64,000 nucleotides of DNA from Zea mays (GCF_902167145.1 NC_050104.1:7958001-8022000), one strand, 5' to 3'. Numbered from the stretch's first letter, positions 50,501 to 60,775 are shown. The notes: a model not told the origin generated them from the sequence alone. Made by a program: numbers and translations.

Positions 50501-50837
50501 CGAGTATATTGCCGCAGGCCACTGTTGTGCGCAATTGCTTTGGATGAGGCAAACCCTGTGGGACTACGGTTACAAATTAACCAAAGTCCCTTTGCTATGT
50601 GATAATGAGAGTGCAATCAAAATGGCCGACAATCCCGTCGAGCATAGCCGCACTAAGCACATAGCCATTCGGTATCATTTTCTTAGGGATCACCAACAAA
50701 AGGGAGATATCGAGATTTCTTATATTAACACTAAAGATCAATTAGCCGATATCTTTACCAAGCCTCTTGATGAACAAACTTTTACCAAACTTAGGCATGA
50801 GCTCAATATTCTTGATTCACGCAATTTCTTTTGCTAG
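47460..50837 (+). CDS. pol: Opie-type Pol polyprotein (protease, integrase, RT, RNase H)
   Basis: Open from 47460; meaningful sequence starts near 47590, after the gag stop. Copia order: protease [15 protein letters not shown] (about 47613), GAG-pre-integrase [17 protein letters not shown], integrase with D in LHMDLFGP, D in RSDNGMEF and E in [13 protein letters not shown] with [11 protein letters not shown] and YVDDIIFG, RNase H with [20 protein letters not shown] and [10 protein letters not shown]. No premature stop. How Pol is expressed is not visible directly: a +1 shift at the gag terminator AAC TAA A, or splicing to the acceptor-like ttgttttgcag at 47581-47591, would both work on paper. 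Confidence 0.94.
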   Translation: MPNMLGASTRDQRLVFGYPKFLCLMPKDPKPFGYLKSRTKLVLQVYASGGSSWILDSGCTNHMTGEKKMFSSYEKNQDPQRAITFGDGNQGLVKGLGKIAISPDHSISNVFLVDSLDYNLLFVSQLCKMGYNCLFTDVGVTVFRRSDDSIAFKGVLEGQLYLVDFDRAELDTCLIAKTNMGWLWHRRLAHVGMKNLHKLLKGEHILGLTNVHFEKDRICSACQAGKQVGTHHPHKNIMTTDRPLELLHMDLFGPIAYISIGGSKYCLVIVDDYSRFTWVFFLQEKSQTQETLKGFLRRAQNEFGLRIKKIRSDNGMEFKNSQIEGFIEEEGIKHEFSSPYTPQQNGVVERKNRTLLDMARTMLDEYKTSDRFWTEAVNTACYAINRLYLHRILKKTSYELLTGKKPNISYFRVFGSKCFILVKRGRKSKFAPKTVEGFLLGYDSNTRAYRVFNKSTGLVEVSCDVVFDETNGSQVEQVDLDEIGEEEAPCIALRNMSIGDVCPKEYEEPPRTQDQPSSSTQASPPTQNEEEAQVDEEEDQSNEPPQDDGIDQGGDANVQEKEDEQEQRPPHPRVHQAIQRDHPVDTILGDIHKGVTTRSRVAHFCEHYSFVSSIEPHRVEEALQDSDWVVAMQEELNNFTRNEVWHLVPRPNQNVVGTKWVFRNKQDEHGVVTRNKARLVAKGYSQVEGLDFGETYAPVARLESIHILLAYATYHGFKLYQMDVKSAFLNGPIKEEVYVEQPPGFEDSEYPNHVYKLSKALYGLKQAPRAWYECLRDFLIANGFKVGKVDPTLFTKTLENDLFVCQIYVDDIIFGSTNESTCEEFSRIMTQKFEMSMMGELKYFLGFQVKQLQEGTFISQTKYTQDILSKFGMKDAKPIKTPMGTNGHLDLDTGGKSVDQKVYRSMIGSLLYLCASRPDIMLSVCMCARFQSDPKESHLTAVKRILRYLAYTPKFGLWYPRGSTFDLIGYSDADWAGCKINRKSTSGTCQFLGRSLVSWASKKQNSVALSTAEAEYIAAGHCCAQLLWMRQTLWDYGYKLTKVPLLCDNESAIKMADNPVEHSRTKHIAIRYHFLRDHQQKGDIEISYINTKDQLADIFTKPLDEQTFTKLRHELNILDSRNFFC

Positions 50838-51699
50838 ATTGCACATAGCTCATCTATATACCTTTGATCATGTCTCTTTCATATGCTATGACTAATGTGC
50901 TTTCAAGTCTACTTCAAACCAAGTCATAGGTATATTGAAAGGGAATTGGAGTCTTCGGCGAAGACAAAGGCTTCCACTCCGTAACTCATCCTTCGCCGCC
51001 ACTCCGCGCTTCTCTCCATCTTTAGGGGGAGAATTCAAAGCAAAAGGACTGCGTCTTTGGGGGAGAGAGTAAGCCCAAAGCAAAAGGACTTCGTCTTTGG
51101 TATGATCTTAACTCATTTGTTTATGACCAAAGGGGAAGAAATTACTTCGAGGGCTCTAATGATTCCGTTTTTGGCGATTCATGCCAAAGGGGGAGAAAGA
51201 AAGAGCCCAAAGCAAAAGGACCGCACCACCACCAATTTCAAAAACTTAATGTTGAATATTATCAATTGGTTTTTCTATTGTGTTCAAAAGGGGGAGAAAG
51301 TAGTATTTCAAAAATGATATATCAAAACCCTCTTGAACACTAAGAGGAGGATCCCATTTAGGGGGAGTTTTGTTTAAGTCAAAGGAAAAGCATTTGAAAC
51401 AGGGGGAGAAAATTTCAAATCTTGAAAATGCTTTGCGAAATCTTATTTATTTACCTTTGACTATTTGCAAAAAGAACTTTGAAAAGGATTTACAAAAGAG
51501 TTTGCAAAAACAAAACATGTGGTGCAAGCGTGGTCCAAAATGTAATATAAGAAAGAAACAATCCATGCATATCTTGTAAGTATTTATATTGGCTCAATTC
51601 CAAGCAACCTTTACACTTACATTATGCAAACTAGTTCAATTATGCACTTCTATATTTGCTTTGGTTTGTGTTGGCATCAATCACCAAAAAGGGGGAGAT
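50838..51699 (+). other. Opie-type 3' UTR with repeated polypurine boxes
   Basis: No ORF of note. At least seven G5A-type purine boxes (gggggaga or close) occur at about 51024, 51059, 51132, 51189, 51291, 51360 and 51402; the true polypurine tract aaaaagggggagat is at 51686-51699 against the LTR. Multiplied polypurine boxes are a described Sirevirus trait. Confidence 0.8.
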
Positions 51700-53028
51700 T
51701 GAAAGGGAATTAGGCTTACACCTAGTTCCTAAATAATTTTGGTGGTTGAATTGCCCAACACAAATAATTGGACTAACTAGTTTGCTCTAGTACATAAGTT
51801 ATACAGGTGCAAAAGGTTCACACTTAGCCAATAAAAAGACCAAAGTTGGGTTCAACAAAAGAGCAAAGGGCCAACCGAAGGCACCTCTGGTCTGGCGCAC
51901 CGGACTGTCCGGTGTGCCACCGGACAATGTCCGGTGCACCACCGGACATGTCCGGTGCACCAGAGGACTCCAACTCAAACTCGCCACCTTCGGGAATTTC
52001 CAGAGGCGCTCGCGCTATAATTCACCGGACTGTCCGGTGTACACCGGACAGTGTCCGGTGCGCCAAGAAGGAGCGGCCTCAGGAACTCGCCAGCTTCGGG
52101 AATCTCCAACGGCTAGTCCGCTATAATTCACCGGACATGTCCGGTGTGCACCGGACTATCCGGTGCAACTCTGGAGCAACGGCTAACTCGCGCCAACGGC
52201 TACCTGTGGAGCAATTAATGCGCGCTCTGCGCGCGCAGAAGGCAGGCGTGCCCATACTGGCACACCGGACAGCAAACAGTACATGTCCGGTGTGCACCGG
52301 ACATCCTGGCGGGCCCACAAGTCAGAAACTTCAACGGTCGGAATCCAACGGAACTGGTCACGTGGCGGGGGCACCGGACATGTCCGGTGTGCACCGGACT
52401 GTCCGGTGCGCCATCGAGCAGACAGCCTCCCAACGGCCACTTTTGGTGGTTGAGGCTATAAATACCCCAACCACCCCACCATTCATTGCATCCAAGTTTT
52501 CCACTTCCCAACTACTACAAGAGCTCTAGCATTCAATTCTAGACACACCAAAGAGATCAAATCCTCTCCAAATTCCACACAACGCCATAGTGACTAGAGA
52601 GAGTGATTTGCTTGTGTTCTTTCGAGCTCTTGCGCTTGGATTGCTTTCTTCTTTCTTGATCCTTTCTTTGCAATCAAACTCACTTGTAATTGAGGCAAGA
52701 GACACCAAACTTGTGGTGGTCCTTGTAGGAACTTTGTGTTCCAAGTGATTGAGAAGAGAAAGCTCACTCGGTCCGTGGGATCGTTTGAGAGAGGGAAGGG
52801 TTGAAAGAGACCCGGCCTTTGTGGCCTCCTCAACGGGGAGTAGGTTTGCAAGAACCGAACCTCGGTAAAACAAATCCGCGTGTCACACTCTTCATTTGCT
52901 TGCGATTTGTTTTGCGCCCTCCCTCGCGGACTCGTTTTCTTTATCACTAACGCTAACCCGGCTTGTAGTTGTGTTTATATTTGTAAATTTCAGTTTCGCC
53001 CTATTCACCCCCCTCTAGGCGACTATCA
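51700..53028 (+). repeat. Opie-type 3' LTR (1329 bp)
   Basis: Matches 43539-44851. Near 52370-52392 it carries a 20 bp palindromic unit that the 5' LTR lacks, and it lacks 4 bp near its end. TATA at 52457-52464. Confidence 0.93.
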
Positions 53029-53033
53029 CCCCC

Positions 53034-54521
53034 ACGCCTGGGGTGGTAGCCTCGGCGCACCCTTTCATCGAGGTGGGCCCGACGGTCGCGACAATGGTGC
53101 TCGTTGCCGAGGTGGTCCGGGGCCGCAGGCGCGGTGTTGCGCGTGCGCCCGGTGTAGACCGAGGCTTCCCGCACGAATCGGGAAGTCGCGGCATGAGGTT
53201 CCGAGGGGTATCCCTGCCTTCGGGAGGCAGAGCTCTCGGCCCGTCGGACCGCAGCGCCTTCCAGGAGATTCTTGAGCTCTCCCTGGATTCGCCGACCCTC
53301 GGTGGTTGATGGCTCCGGCATCGCGCGGAGGAGCATCGCTGCGGCTGCCAGGTTCTGACCGACCCCACTGGATGCGGGTGGCGGCCTGACCCTGACGTCG
53401 TTGGTGACGCGGTGCTGGAAACCCTGGGGCAGGTGACGTATTTCTCCGGCCGGGGGTTGGCCCGCCCATACCTGACCGACGTCCCGGCGGATCGGCTCAA
53501 GCGCTCCTGCTCCCTCGTCAAGCCTGGCCTGCGCCCCGCGGACTTGCTCGAGCTATGGGTCGTGACCCCCCGCCGGAACGGGGACCACAGCTAGCTCCCG
53601 CGGGATGTCAGCGCGAGGCACCGGCCTAGGGAGATCACCGTCCTCCGGCATGCCGAGGTGGTTGCCTTCGGAGGGATCCCCTAGCTCGACGTGGAAACAT
53701 TCGCGGCTTGGGCCGCAGTCCTCGTCGTCCAGGCTGCGGCTACCGTCGGAACAGTCGGAGAGGCAGTAGTCACATGCGGTCATAAAGTCCCGCATGGCAC
53801 TGGGGTTGCCAAATCCAGAGAAATCCCAACAGATGCTGGGATCGTCATCTTCCTCGGACCCAGAGGGCCCGTAGGTCGAGACGTCCGTCAATCGGTCCCA
53901 AGGCGACCGCATACGAAACCCCAGAGGGGTTGCACTCGCCTCAACGAGAGCGCCCGCCAAAGCGAGGTCGCTAGGCGGGTTGAGGCCGAGTCGAAATGAC
54001 GTAGGATGGGAATCGGTCGGTACCTTTTGGTCGACGAACAGCGACATAGTCACGTCGGGGACTGATTGCACCGTCGTCTCAGGTACGAGGGCGACGTCCT
54101 GCAAGCTCTCCGCGAGCGCGCTGGCGTCGTCCACTTGCTCGGGATTGGCGTGTCGCGGGGGGACGGCGTTCGCCTTCGTCTCAAACGCGAGGTCGACGCC
54201 CGACGCGCCCCCCGTTGGGGCGCTGGGGACGTCGATTCGCTCGACAGCCGACGAAGCGCGGCCTCCCGCTTGGCCTTGGTTGCCCCGCCTCCTCCTCCGT
54301 TGGCGGGGGAGAGGACGGGGCGAGCTCGAATGTTGTTCTTCCACCACACGGGGAAGATGTCGTCGATTCCGCCGCCGGTGGACGGGTTGTCGGCCGCCAT
54401 TGTCGTTGTCGCGCGGCGGTGGAAGGAGTATCATATCGTAGCTGCCGTCGAAGGACATGAACTCAAGACTCCCGAAACGGAGCACCGTTCCGGGCCGGAG
54501 AGGTTGCTGGAAACTGCCCAT
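53034..54521 (-). pseudogene. gag: Huck-2 gag, N-terminal part, one nonsense codon
   Basis: Starts at ATG 54521 (MGSFQQPLRPGTVLRFGS), just after the primer site, and stays in one frame to the Opie insertion. TAG at 53555-53553 (minus) stands where Huck-1 has CGG. This copy keeps the region lost to a frameshift in Huck-1 and so defines the true gag start. Low-complexity and Arg-rich at first, then an acidic CWDFSGFGNPSAMRDFMTAC motif region shared with Huck-1. No known domain in this N-terminal extension. Confidence 0.82.
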
Positions 54522-54561
54522 CTGGAGCCTAACGGGAAGCTGTTCGTCAACACGCAGCAGA

Positions 54562-54579
54562 CCCCTACCTGGCGCGCCA
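54562..54579 (-). other. Huck-2 primer-binding site
   Basis: Minus-strand TGGCGCGCCAGGTAGGGG two bases after the 5' LTR; one base differs from Huck-1. Confidence 0.7.
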
Positions 54580-54581
54580 AC

Positions 54582-56197
54582 TGTCAGCGTTTCGAGACCG
54601 GGGGGTCCCTAAGCCGACGAGTGAATGTGTCGCGTGCCCCAGCCCAGATGGGTCGAGCGCGTGGGCGAGCGCGAAGGGGGGAAGCGAGGTGGCCGGAGAC
54701 GGGCGTGAGAGAGGTGGAAATCCCGCGGCCTTCGTGTTCGTCCCGCGCCCAGGTCGGGTGCGCTTGTAGTAGGGGGTTACAAGCGTCCACGCGGGTGAGG
54801 GAAGCGAGCGGCCCCAAGAGAGCGCCTGTCTCGTCCTCGTCCCCGCGCGGCCAACCTCCTCTAAGAAGGCCCTGGTCCTTCCTTTTATAGGCGTAAGGAG
54901 AGGATCCAGGTGTACAATGGGGGTGTAGCAGAGTGCTACGTGTCTAGCGGGGGAGAGCTAGCGCCCTAAGTACATGCCAATGTGGCAGCCGGAGAGATCT
55001 TGGCACCCAGCTGGTGTGGTGTCGTGGCTGTCGGAGGAGCGGCGGAGCCTGGCGGAGGGACAGCTGTCGGAGCGGTTGAGTCCTTGCTGACGTCCTCCTG
55101 CTTCCGTAAGAGAGCTGAGAGCCGCCGTCGTCACAGAGCTTGCGGGGCGCCATCATTGCCTATCTGGCAGAGCTAGCCAGATGGGACATCAGTCTTGTTC
55201 TCTGCGGCCCGAGTCGGCTCGGGGTAGAGTGATGATGGCGCTTCCTGCTGACGTGGCTGGCCTGCGCCCTAGGTTGGGCGTCGTGGAGGCTCCTCCGAAG
55301 CCGGGGTCGAGTCTGTCTTCCGTGGCCGAGGCCGAGCCCGAGCCCCTGGGTCGGGCGAGGCGGAGGTCGTTCGGCAGAGGCCAGGGCGGAGTCCGAGCCC
55401 TGGGGTCGGGTGAAGCGGAGTTCGTCGTCTTCTAGGGCTGAGCCCGAGTCCGAGCCCTGGGTCGGGCGGAGCGGAGTTCGCCGTCTTCCGGGACTTAGCC
55501 CGAGTCCGAGCCCTGGGTCGGGCGGAGCGGAGTTCGCCGTCTTCCGGGGCTTAGCCCGAGTCCGAGCCCTGGGTCGGGCGGAGCGGAGTTCGCCGTCTTC
55601 TGGGACTTAGCCCGAGTCCGAGCCCTGGGTCGGGCGGAGCGGAGTTCGCCGTCTTCCGGGGCTTAGCCCGAGTCCGAGCCCTGGGTCGGGCGGAGCGGAG
55701 CTTCCTATGGTGCCTTTGGCAGGGCCTGACTGCCTGTCAGTCTCACTCTGTCAAGTGGCACTGCAGTCGGAGTGGCGCAGGCGGCGCTGTCCTTCTGTCA
55801 GACCGGTCAGTGGAGCGGCGAAGTGACGGCGGTCACTTCGGCTCTGCCGGGGGGCGTGCGTCAGGATAAAGGTGTCAGGCCACCTTTGCGTTAAATGCTC
55901 CTGCGACTCGGTCGGTCGGCGCGGCGATTTAGTCAGGGTTGCTTCTTAGCGAAGGCAAGGCCTCGGGCGAGCCGGAGATGTGTCCGCCGTTGGAGGGGGG
56001 CCTCGGGCGAGACGGAAATCCCTCGGGGTCGGCTGCCCTTGTCCGAGGCTAGGCTCGGGCGAGGTGTGATCGAGTCGCTCGTATGGACTGATCCCTGACT
56101 TAATCGTACCCATCAGGCCTTTGCAGCTTTATGCTGATGGGGGTTACCAGCTGAGAATTAGGCGTCTTGAGGGTACCCCTAATTATGGTCCCCGACA
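54582..56197 (-). repeat. Huck-2 5' LTR
   Basis: 1616 bp, paired with 32997-34612. The same 56 bp tandem units occur. TATA at 54882-54889 (minus). Confidence 0.93.
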
Positions 56198-56202
56198 ACT
56201 AT

Positions 56203-57423
56203 ACTTAAAACATCAGTTTCAACGGTCGTCCTGCGTCATTTTTTTAAAAAAAAGTCTCTACATTTCTTCCAAATCAACTCAACGTAAAATATTAAAAAGC
56301 GGTGCAAGAGGTGGGGTTTGAACTCACAACCTGATGAAAGAAGAGTGTGAGACACTGAACAAAGGTGTTTATAATATTTAATATAAATTATATATGTATA
56401 TATGATGTTTTGTAAAATAAAAAAAAAGCGTGTCGGGCTGGACCAGCACTACGGGCCCTCCGCACGATAATGATAGTTCTCGCCTCAGTTGCCACCACCT
56501 CGTTAGCCATTCTACTTCTTTTCTCTCTCCCCCATGCGGTCATGCCTCCACCTCCGCGCTACCCCATTCTCGGCAGAGGGCGTAGGAGCATGTGACTCCT
56601 CCCTGTATTCGTCCGACACCAGCTTCACCACCGACTCGCGCAGTGGTTATTGCACGTCCACGAGGACGTTTTACATCATGCACGCACCATCGTTTTCGCC
56701 GTCGTCGGACGTCTCGTTCGTCTTCCCGACCTTCACCCTGTTCTTCCTCCCCAACCTGTTGCCCCCGCCCACGGTCGCAGCCGTAAGCCGACCGACGCTC
56801 GTCGACACGGGTACGGGGCGAGTCGGTCATGCTCCTGGCCTTTGTCTGTGCGTGCCGTCGAGGAGGACATGGTGGCGCCTGCCACGCTTAGGTTATCTTG
56901 GCGATGAGGAGTCCAGGCCTGAGATATTGGACAACCAAGGCCCGTAGCGTGGCAGCAATCGTCATATGCTACAGAGTTGGTGGTGGTGTTGTGTCGCTTC
57001 GGCGGGTCCAAAGCTGGGAAGACACTCGCATTCTCTAGCCCTTCTCGGATTTATGCCTGGTGCGGGTGCCTCTCGGTTTGGAGCTGCTCCGGCTGGGCTT
57101 CTTTCCCGCTTGCGTGCTCTCTCCCAATATATCTAGCGGTATACTATCTATGTCGCCTCTAGATGTCCAGGTCGTCGTCGTGTCTTTCTCTGGCAACGAA
57201 CAGGTATATTTGCATCTTCCCTTCCCCTCCTGCTCTATGAAACCTTGGAAGTGGGGGAGGCGAGGGATGGAGGTCTCTGATTTACTGCCTATGGTACTCG
57301 TACGTTCATAAAAAATATTATGCGAAGAGCGGAGATAATCAATAAAAAATCTTGAGATCTTTTTGGTGGATAATTTACGTGGGTATTGTTGTGAGCCGTC
57401 GCAATGCACGGGTAACCGACTAG
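56203..57423 (+). other. Body of the Helitron, with probable captured gene fragment
   Basis: AT-rich to about 56425, then a GC-richer block (56425-57330) with several overlapping open frames on both strands and an exon/donor-like gaacag/gtatat at 57202-57207. This is typical of host gene pieces carried by maize Helitrons. I do not recognise the source protein. A tRNA-like string near 56308-56332 (gtttgaactcacaac) is a common plant repeat motif and not a tRNA gene. Confidence 0.4.
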
Positions 57424-57521
57424 TACTATTTTATATTGTAGATTGCATTGTTTATATAATAAAGTTTAAAATAAGGAGTGAGATAAGCAGTGTGATAGAA
57501 AGTCTGCTGGAAATAGTCTTA

Positions 57522-57889
57522 GCAGCTACCAGACATGTGTATTCATGTTCCGCATTCATTGAACCAAATTTGCTGCAAAATCCTTTTTGGCAAATATTTA
57601 GTCGTTTCCGGTGAAATGAAAAATGAGTTTCAAACGTGGCAAAAGGACGGAGAACTCTTGAGCCTATATAGCAAGGCCCATCAAGCCATGGATTTGTGTT
57701 AAAGGGAGGAAGCATAAGGCCCATCCGCTAGGCCGATGAGGCAGCCCATTTCTATTTTTTTCTATATATTAAACCAAGGAGCAAAGAAGCACCTCTAGGG
57801 TATCCGCGTAGGCTTTTAAATCTCTTCCGTACAATCGACATCCAACGGATGCGACTGAGCCTCCAAAGTCCACACTGCTATACTTTCGG
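57522..57889. other. Intergenic stretch between MITE and long-TIR element
   Basis: Mixed-composition DNA without a gene. A Helitron-like start tctatatattaaacc at about 57764 lacks the required preceding A and is not called. Confidence 0.35.
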
Positions 57890-58184
57890 CCAACTTTTTT
57901 GCATTTTAGCCCTTTTGGGCTTTTTTGCACAATTATGTCATTTGCAGTTTCATTTCAAAAAATTGACCCCAACCTCAGCGTCATCATCATTGGCGCCGAG
58001 CTAACGTATAGTGGCGTCGTCATAATTGGCACCAACTATGCCTACGTGGCAGCCGACGCGGCAGGTGACAGGGGGTCGACGCCATAGATCTTGGCGCTGA
58101 CCCCCTAGACGGTGAATCCCACGTGGCGGGGGTGGGGGGCACCGACCCCCTATGCACCGGTCAACAAACCACTCCCACGCCCTC
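57890..58184 (+). repeat. Left arm of the long inverted repeat
   Basis: Inverse of 60867-61175 with small indels and substitutions. It contains one good AGATCT-centred palindrome (about 58068-58107) and a second, largely deleted one. Confidence 0.8.
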
Positions 58185-58436
58185 ATCCTCGGTCGCGCCT
58201 CCCCCGCCCTCCACCGCCGCGCATCCGCCGCCGCCCACCCCCGGCCGGCTACGCCCAGGCCCCACCGGCATCACCGCCGCCGCCCGCACCCGGCCACGCC
58301 TCGGACCCGGCCCGCCTCATCCCTGGTGGCCCCGCCCTGCCCCCGCCGTCCCACGCCTGTTTGGCCGCGCCGCCGTTGCTCGCCACCGCCCCGATCCCGT
58401 CCGTCTCGCTCTCAGCCGTCGAACTCCTAGTCGAGG
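58185..58436 (+). other. GC-rich Pro/Ala-coding fragment inside the long-TIR element
   Basis: Very GC-rich, open in several frames, ending in a donor-like gtcgag/gtatta at 58436; an acceptor-like tatgcag follows at 58540-58546. Looks like a captured first exon. No identifiable protein. Confidence 0.35.
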
Positions 58437-58742
58437 TATTAAATTTGCCAACTGTTGTATAAGTAGTTGTTGATTTAATGTAATTATCGTGATTATTAAT
58501 GTGATTATCGTGAATATGCATGTGATGAATGTGAGTTGAATATGCAGGTTTTAGTATCCTCCCCGTGCAGGGGAGGTGCTGTCAAAATTTATACTTAGTG
58601 CTATTTTTATTTTGCATGTGATGAATGTGAATAGTGCTACTGTTAGTTATTCGTATTAATTAATAGTTATGTGTATATGTTGGATTGATATAAAACAGGG
58701 AAAACTCTGCCAAAATTTTGTGAAAATTGTGAATATGTCATG

Positions 58743-59040
58743 TAGCCTTTTCAGAACTATTACATAGCCTTTTCAGAAGCATCAATATCCGGACAAGCAT
58801 CTAGCCTTTTCAGATCCATTTCATAGCCTTTTCAGGAGCAATAATATCCAACAATGTCATTGTTATATATAGCCTTTTCAGAGCTATTACATACCCTTTT
58901 CAGAAGCAACAGTATCATAGATTATGAGTATGACATGTAGCCTTTTCAGATCCATTTCGTAGCCATCTCAGGAGCAATAATATTGTATGTTGTCGTTGTT
59001 ACATCTAGCCTTTTCAGAACCAGAACATAGCCTTTTCAGA
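58743..59040 (+). repeat. Higher-order tandem array of TAGCCTTTTCAGA pairs
   Basis: Ten copies of tagccttttcag(a/g) (two with small changes) start at 58743, 58765, 58802, 58824, 58870, 58892, 58938, 58960, 59006 and 59028. Within each pair the spacing is exactly 22 bp; the pairs repeat at 59, 68, 68 and 68 bp. The array lies about 120 bp before the ATG of the plus-strand GRF gene and just before a TATA-like tatatata at 59113. Confidence 0.85.
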
Positions 59041-59160
59041 GTGTTACTTGTACCCTATCAATAGCATGTACATAACATTTTTCATAATCCATTACACTAC
59101 ATATCCTTTCGCCTATATATACACGATCCTTTGTACTTTTGCTTCATTGTGCGATACAAA

Positions 59161-59739
59161 TGGCTTCAGGGTCTTCTAGGGGCAAGGGTGTGGGAAATGA
59201 GAGACGAAAGGATGGAGGGAAGTTACCTCCAATGTGTTTCGATGGCCCTCTTGGTCCAGATTTTTTTTGAAGAGGCAGTTTTTAACTTTCCAGTTCAAGG
59301 TAAAAAATATTTCAACAAAGAGGTTAGACTTAGGTCCTACAATAATAGAAGAATAGATTGGCCGAAGTGCATGCATGGTGAGGATTGCTTGGTGCAGATG
59401 TTCGTCGAGGGGGGAAATGATGGAGGTCGGCGTTTCTTCAGATGTCCTTATGCATATGTAAAAATTAATTTCTAATCCTTTGTTCTATATAATTTTGTTG
59501 TTGAGTGAAACAAACTATAAACATTCATGCAGCATTCATTGGTCAAGCAGAATTGTGGCTTCACTCGTTGGGTAGATCCTCGTCCTATTTTTCCGCAAGC
59601 GGAATACATATCCTACCTACAGAAAAGGATATTTGATCTAGAGAGGAAAGTAAGCAACATAAATGACGAGGAAGAAAGAGACAAGAACAATGGAGGTGGT
59701 TCACAGGTGCAAGCATGCTTAGATCCATATTGTTGTTGA
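59161..59739 (+). pseudogene. GRF-type zinc-finger gene, frameshifted (plus strand)
   Basis: Starts MASGSSRGKGVGNERRKDGG. A T8 run at about 59254-59262 shifts the frame by one. After it the GRF finger reads CMHGEDC, then GGRRFFRCPYAY, an intron 59458-59532 (gt/ag, in phase), then NCGFTRWVDPRPIFP and a short coiled coil. The pattern C-x-C/H, RRFF-C, CGFTRWVD is that of zf-GRF, a small zinc-binding module often found in nucleic-acid-binding proteins and in plant repeats. One extra T makes it a pseudogene as read. It ends at a TGA at 59737-59739. Confidence 0.6.
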
Positions 59740-60065
59740 CCTTGTCACAGCAAGAATGTTGGTCCTCCAACGTCTCCACCGCAGCCACAGCAGACAACAA
59801 CAATGGGAGGATACTATGGAGAAGGGTCCACACAATTTGGAATGTGGGAGCAATACTAGAGAGCTCTTTTGTATCAATTGCTTTAAGCGTGTTGATTTTC
59901 TTTATCAATTTCTTTAAGTCGTCTTCAACAATTGCTTTTAAAGTCCAATTTGAATCCATAATTGTTCATCAATTGCTTTTTTAAGTCGTTTTCATCAATT
60001 TTAAAGTAGTTCATTACCAAATAGCATTGTTCGACACTACATAATACCGAATAATAAGTTCATTA

Positions 60066-60775
60066 CTACATAACATCAAATAAGCACATAGACTGCTGAG
60101 TGCAATGGGGCCATTTGCCCTTGTGAAATGCATCAGGGTTCTCCTCCATTGCTTCCTTTGCACGACGTGCACGCTCAAGCTTCTTCTCCTTCCCTTCCTT
60201 GCATTCAACAACACACCTCATTTCCTGCTCGCCTTCCCGTTGTTGCTCGGCAGCAAGCTCTTCTCGACTTTTCTTCATCCTCTATTTGTTCTCTGCATCC
60301 CACTTTTTAAGATTCTCCAACCACTTCTTGTCTTTCAGTGAGATTTGTGTGTCAATCCAGTGCTCAAAATCATAAAGCGGTGGAGGAGTCTACAAAACAT
60401 GCAATGATTAGTAGGCAAAGAAAACGTGCACCACTCTGAGTCTTCAAATTGTTAACATATTAAAAGACTATTCTCACCATTAAATTCATCCGGCGCTGAA
60501 CAATTGTTGGCTCAAATGCATAGTTAGCACACATCCAATACCTCTGTCGATAGATGTCATGATCCTCAGACTTATCAACCTTGCAAGGATCACCACAAAA
60601 ACACATAGGCACTGGAACACCAGTTGGCAAAGGCAGCGGGTCGAAGGCAGTTTCGGTCAAAGGACCCTTCCTAAATTTCGATAAGATCTATAACAATCAC
60701 AAATATAATAGACTCATAAAATATGATTTAACACAACACTTACCTTTGTTTAGCAGATTTACCACGCCTAGACAT
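60066..60775 (-). pseudogene. GRF-type zinc-finger gene with coiled-coil tail, one nonsense codon (minus strand)
   Basis: Three exons on the minus strand: 60775-60744 (MSRRGKSAKQR), 60670-60478 and 60389-60066, all with GT/AG borders in phase, about 183 codons. Exon 2 holds VPMCFCGDPCKV and the RQRYWMC part of the GRF finger. Exon 3 is a charged helix (DKKWLENLKKWDAENK) with TAG at 60284-60282 where a Gln codon is the likely original, then another 70 codons to the end. A TATA-like cctataaataacc lies at the inner edge of the right arm, 75-85 bp upstream. Convergent with the other GRF gene. Confidence 0.65.

Larger units (their letters stand above)
43539..53028 (+). mobile_element. Opie-type Sirevirus (Ty1/Copia), apparently full and intact
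   Basis: 9.5 kb element with LTRs of 1313 and 1329 bp starting TGAAAGGGAATTAGG and ending CGACTATCA, TSD ccccc at 43534-43538 and 53029-53033. Met-type primer site, gag and pol without premature stops, and an 860 bp purine-box 3' UTR. LTR palindromes, multiple polypurine boxes and the long coiled-coil Gag are Sirevirus traits. LTRs differ by about 7 substitutions plus a 20 bp and a 4 bp indel. The family name Opie is from memory of the LTR start. Confidence 0.94.
32997..56197 (-). mobile_element. Huck-type Ty3/Gypsy retrotransposon, copy 2, interrupted by an Opie-type element
   Basis: Minus-strand element with two 1616 bp LTRs and the TSD actat at 32992-32996 and 56198-56202. LTRs differ by 13 substitutions (12 transitions, no indels) by my count, about 0.8 percent. 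Pol is open throughout. Gag is open apart from one stop and is physically split by the Opie insertion at 43534-43538/53029-53033. It inserted only 15 bp inside the 5' end of the host Helitron. Confidence 0.94.
32982..57423 (+). mobile_element. Non-autonomous Helitron (about 1.24 kb own sequence) carrying Huck-2
   Basis: Own sequence is 32982-32996 plus 56203-57423. It starts TCTATACTAT after an A (32981) and ends CTAG (57420-57423) before a T (57424): the A^T insertion and CTRR end of Helitrons, with no target duplication. An imperfect hairpin (agccgt/acgggt arms, 57393-57412) sits about 10 nt before the end. The last bases, gcaatgcacgggtaac, match my memory of maize Helitron 3' ends. The paralogous empty site at about 31905 confirms both ends. 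No Rep/helicase is present. Confidence 0.82.
32945..57518. mobile_element. Tourist-type MITE split by a Helitron
   Basis: Left piece 32945-32981, right piece 57424-57518, 132 bp in total. The ends GGCCATCTCCGTCA and TGCTGGAAATAGTC are imperfect inverted repeats. The flanking trinucleotides are tta at 32942-32944 and 57519-57521, as expected for PIF/Harbinger Tourist elements. Rejoining the two pieces gives a sequence collinear with the copy at 31871-31998. Confidence 0.75.

Noticed and set aside
56308..56332. tRNA T-arm-like gtttgaactcacaac string
   Set aside because: No cloverleaf around it; the string is common in plant repeats.
57764..57790. Second Helitron 5' end (tctatatattaaacc)
   Set aside because: The preceding base is T, not A, and no matching CTRR end with hairpin was found downstream.
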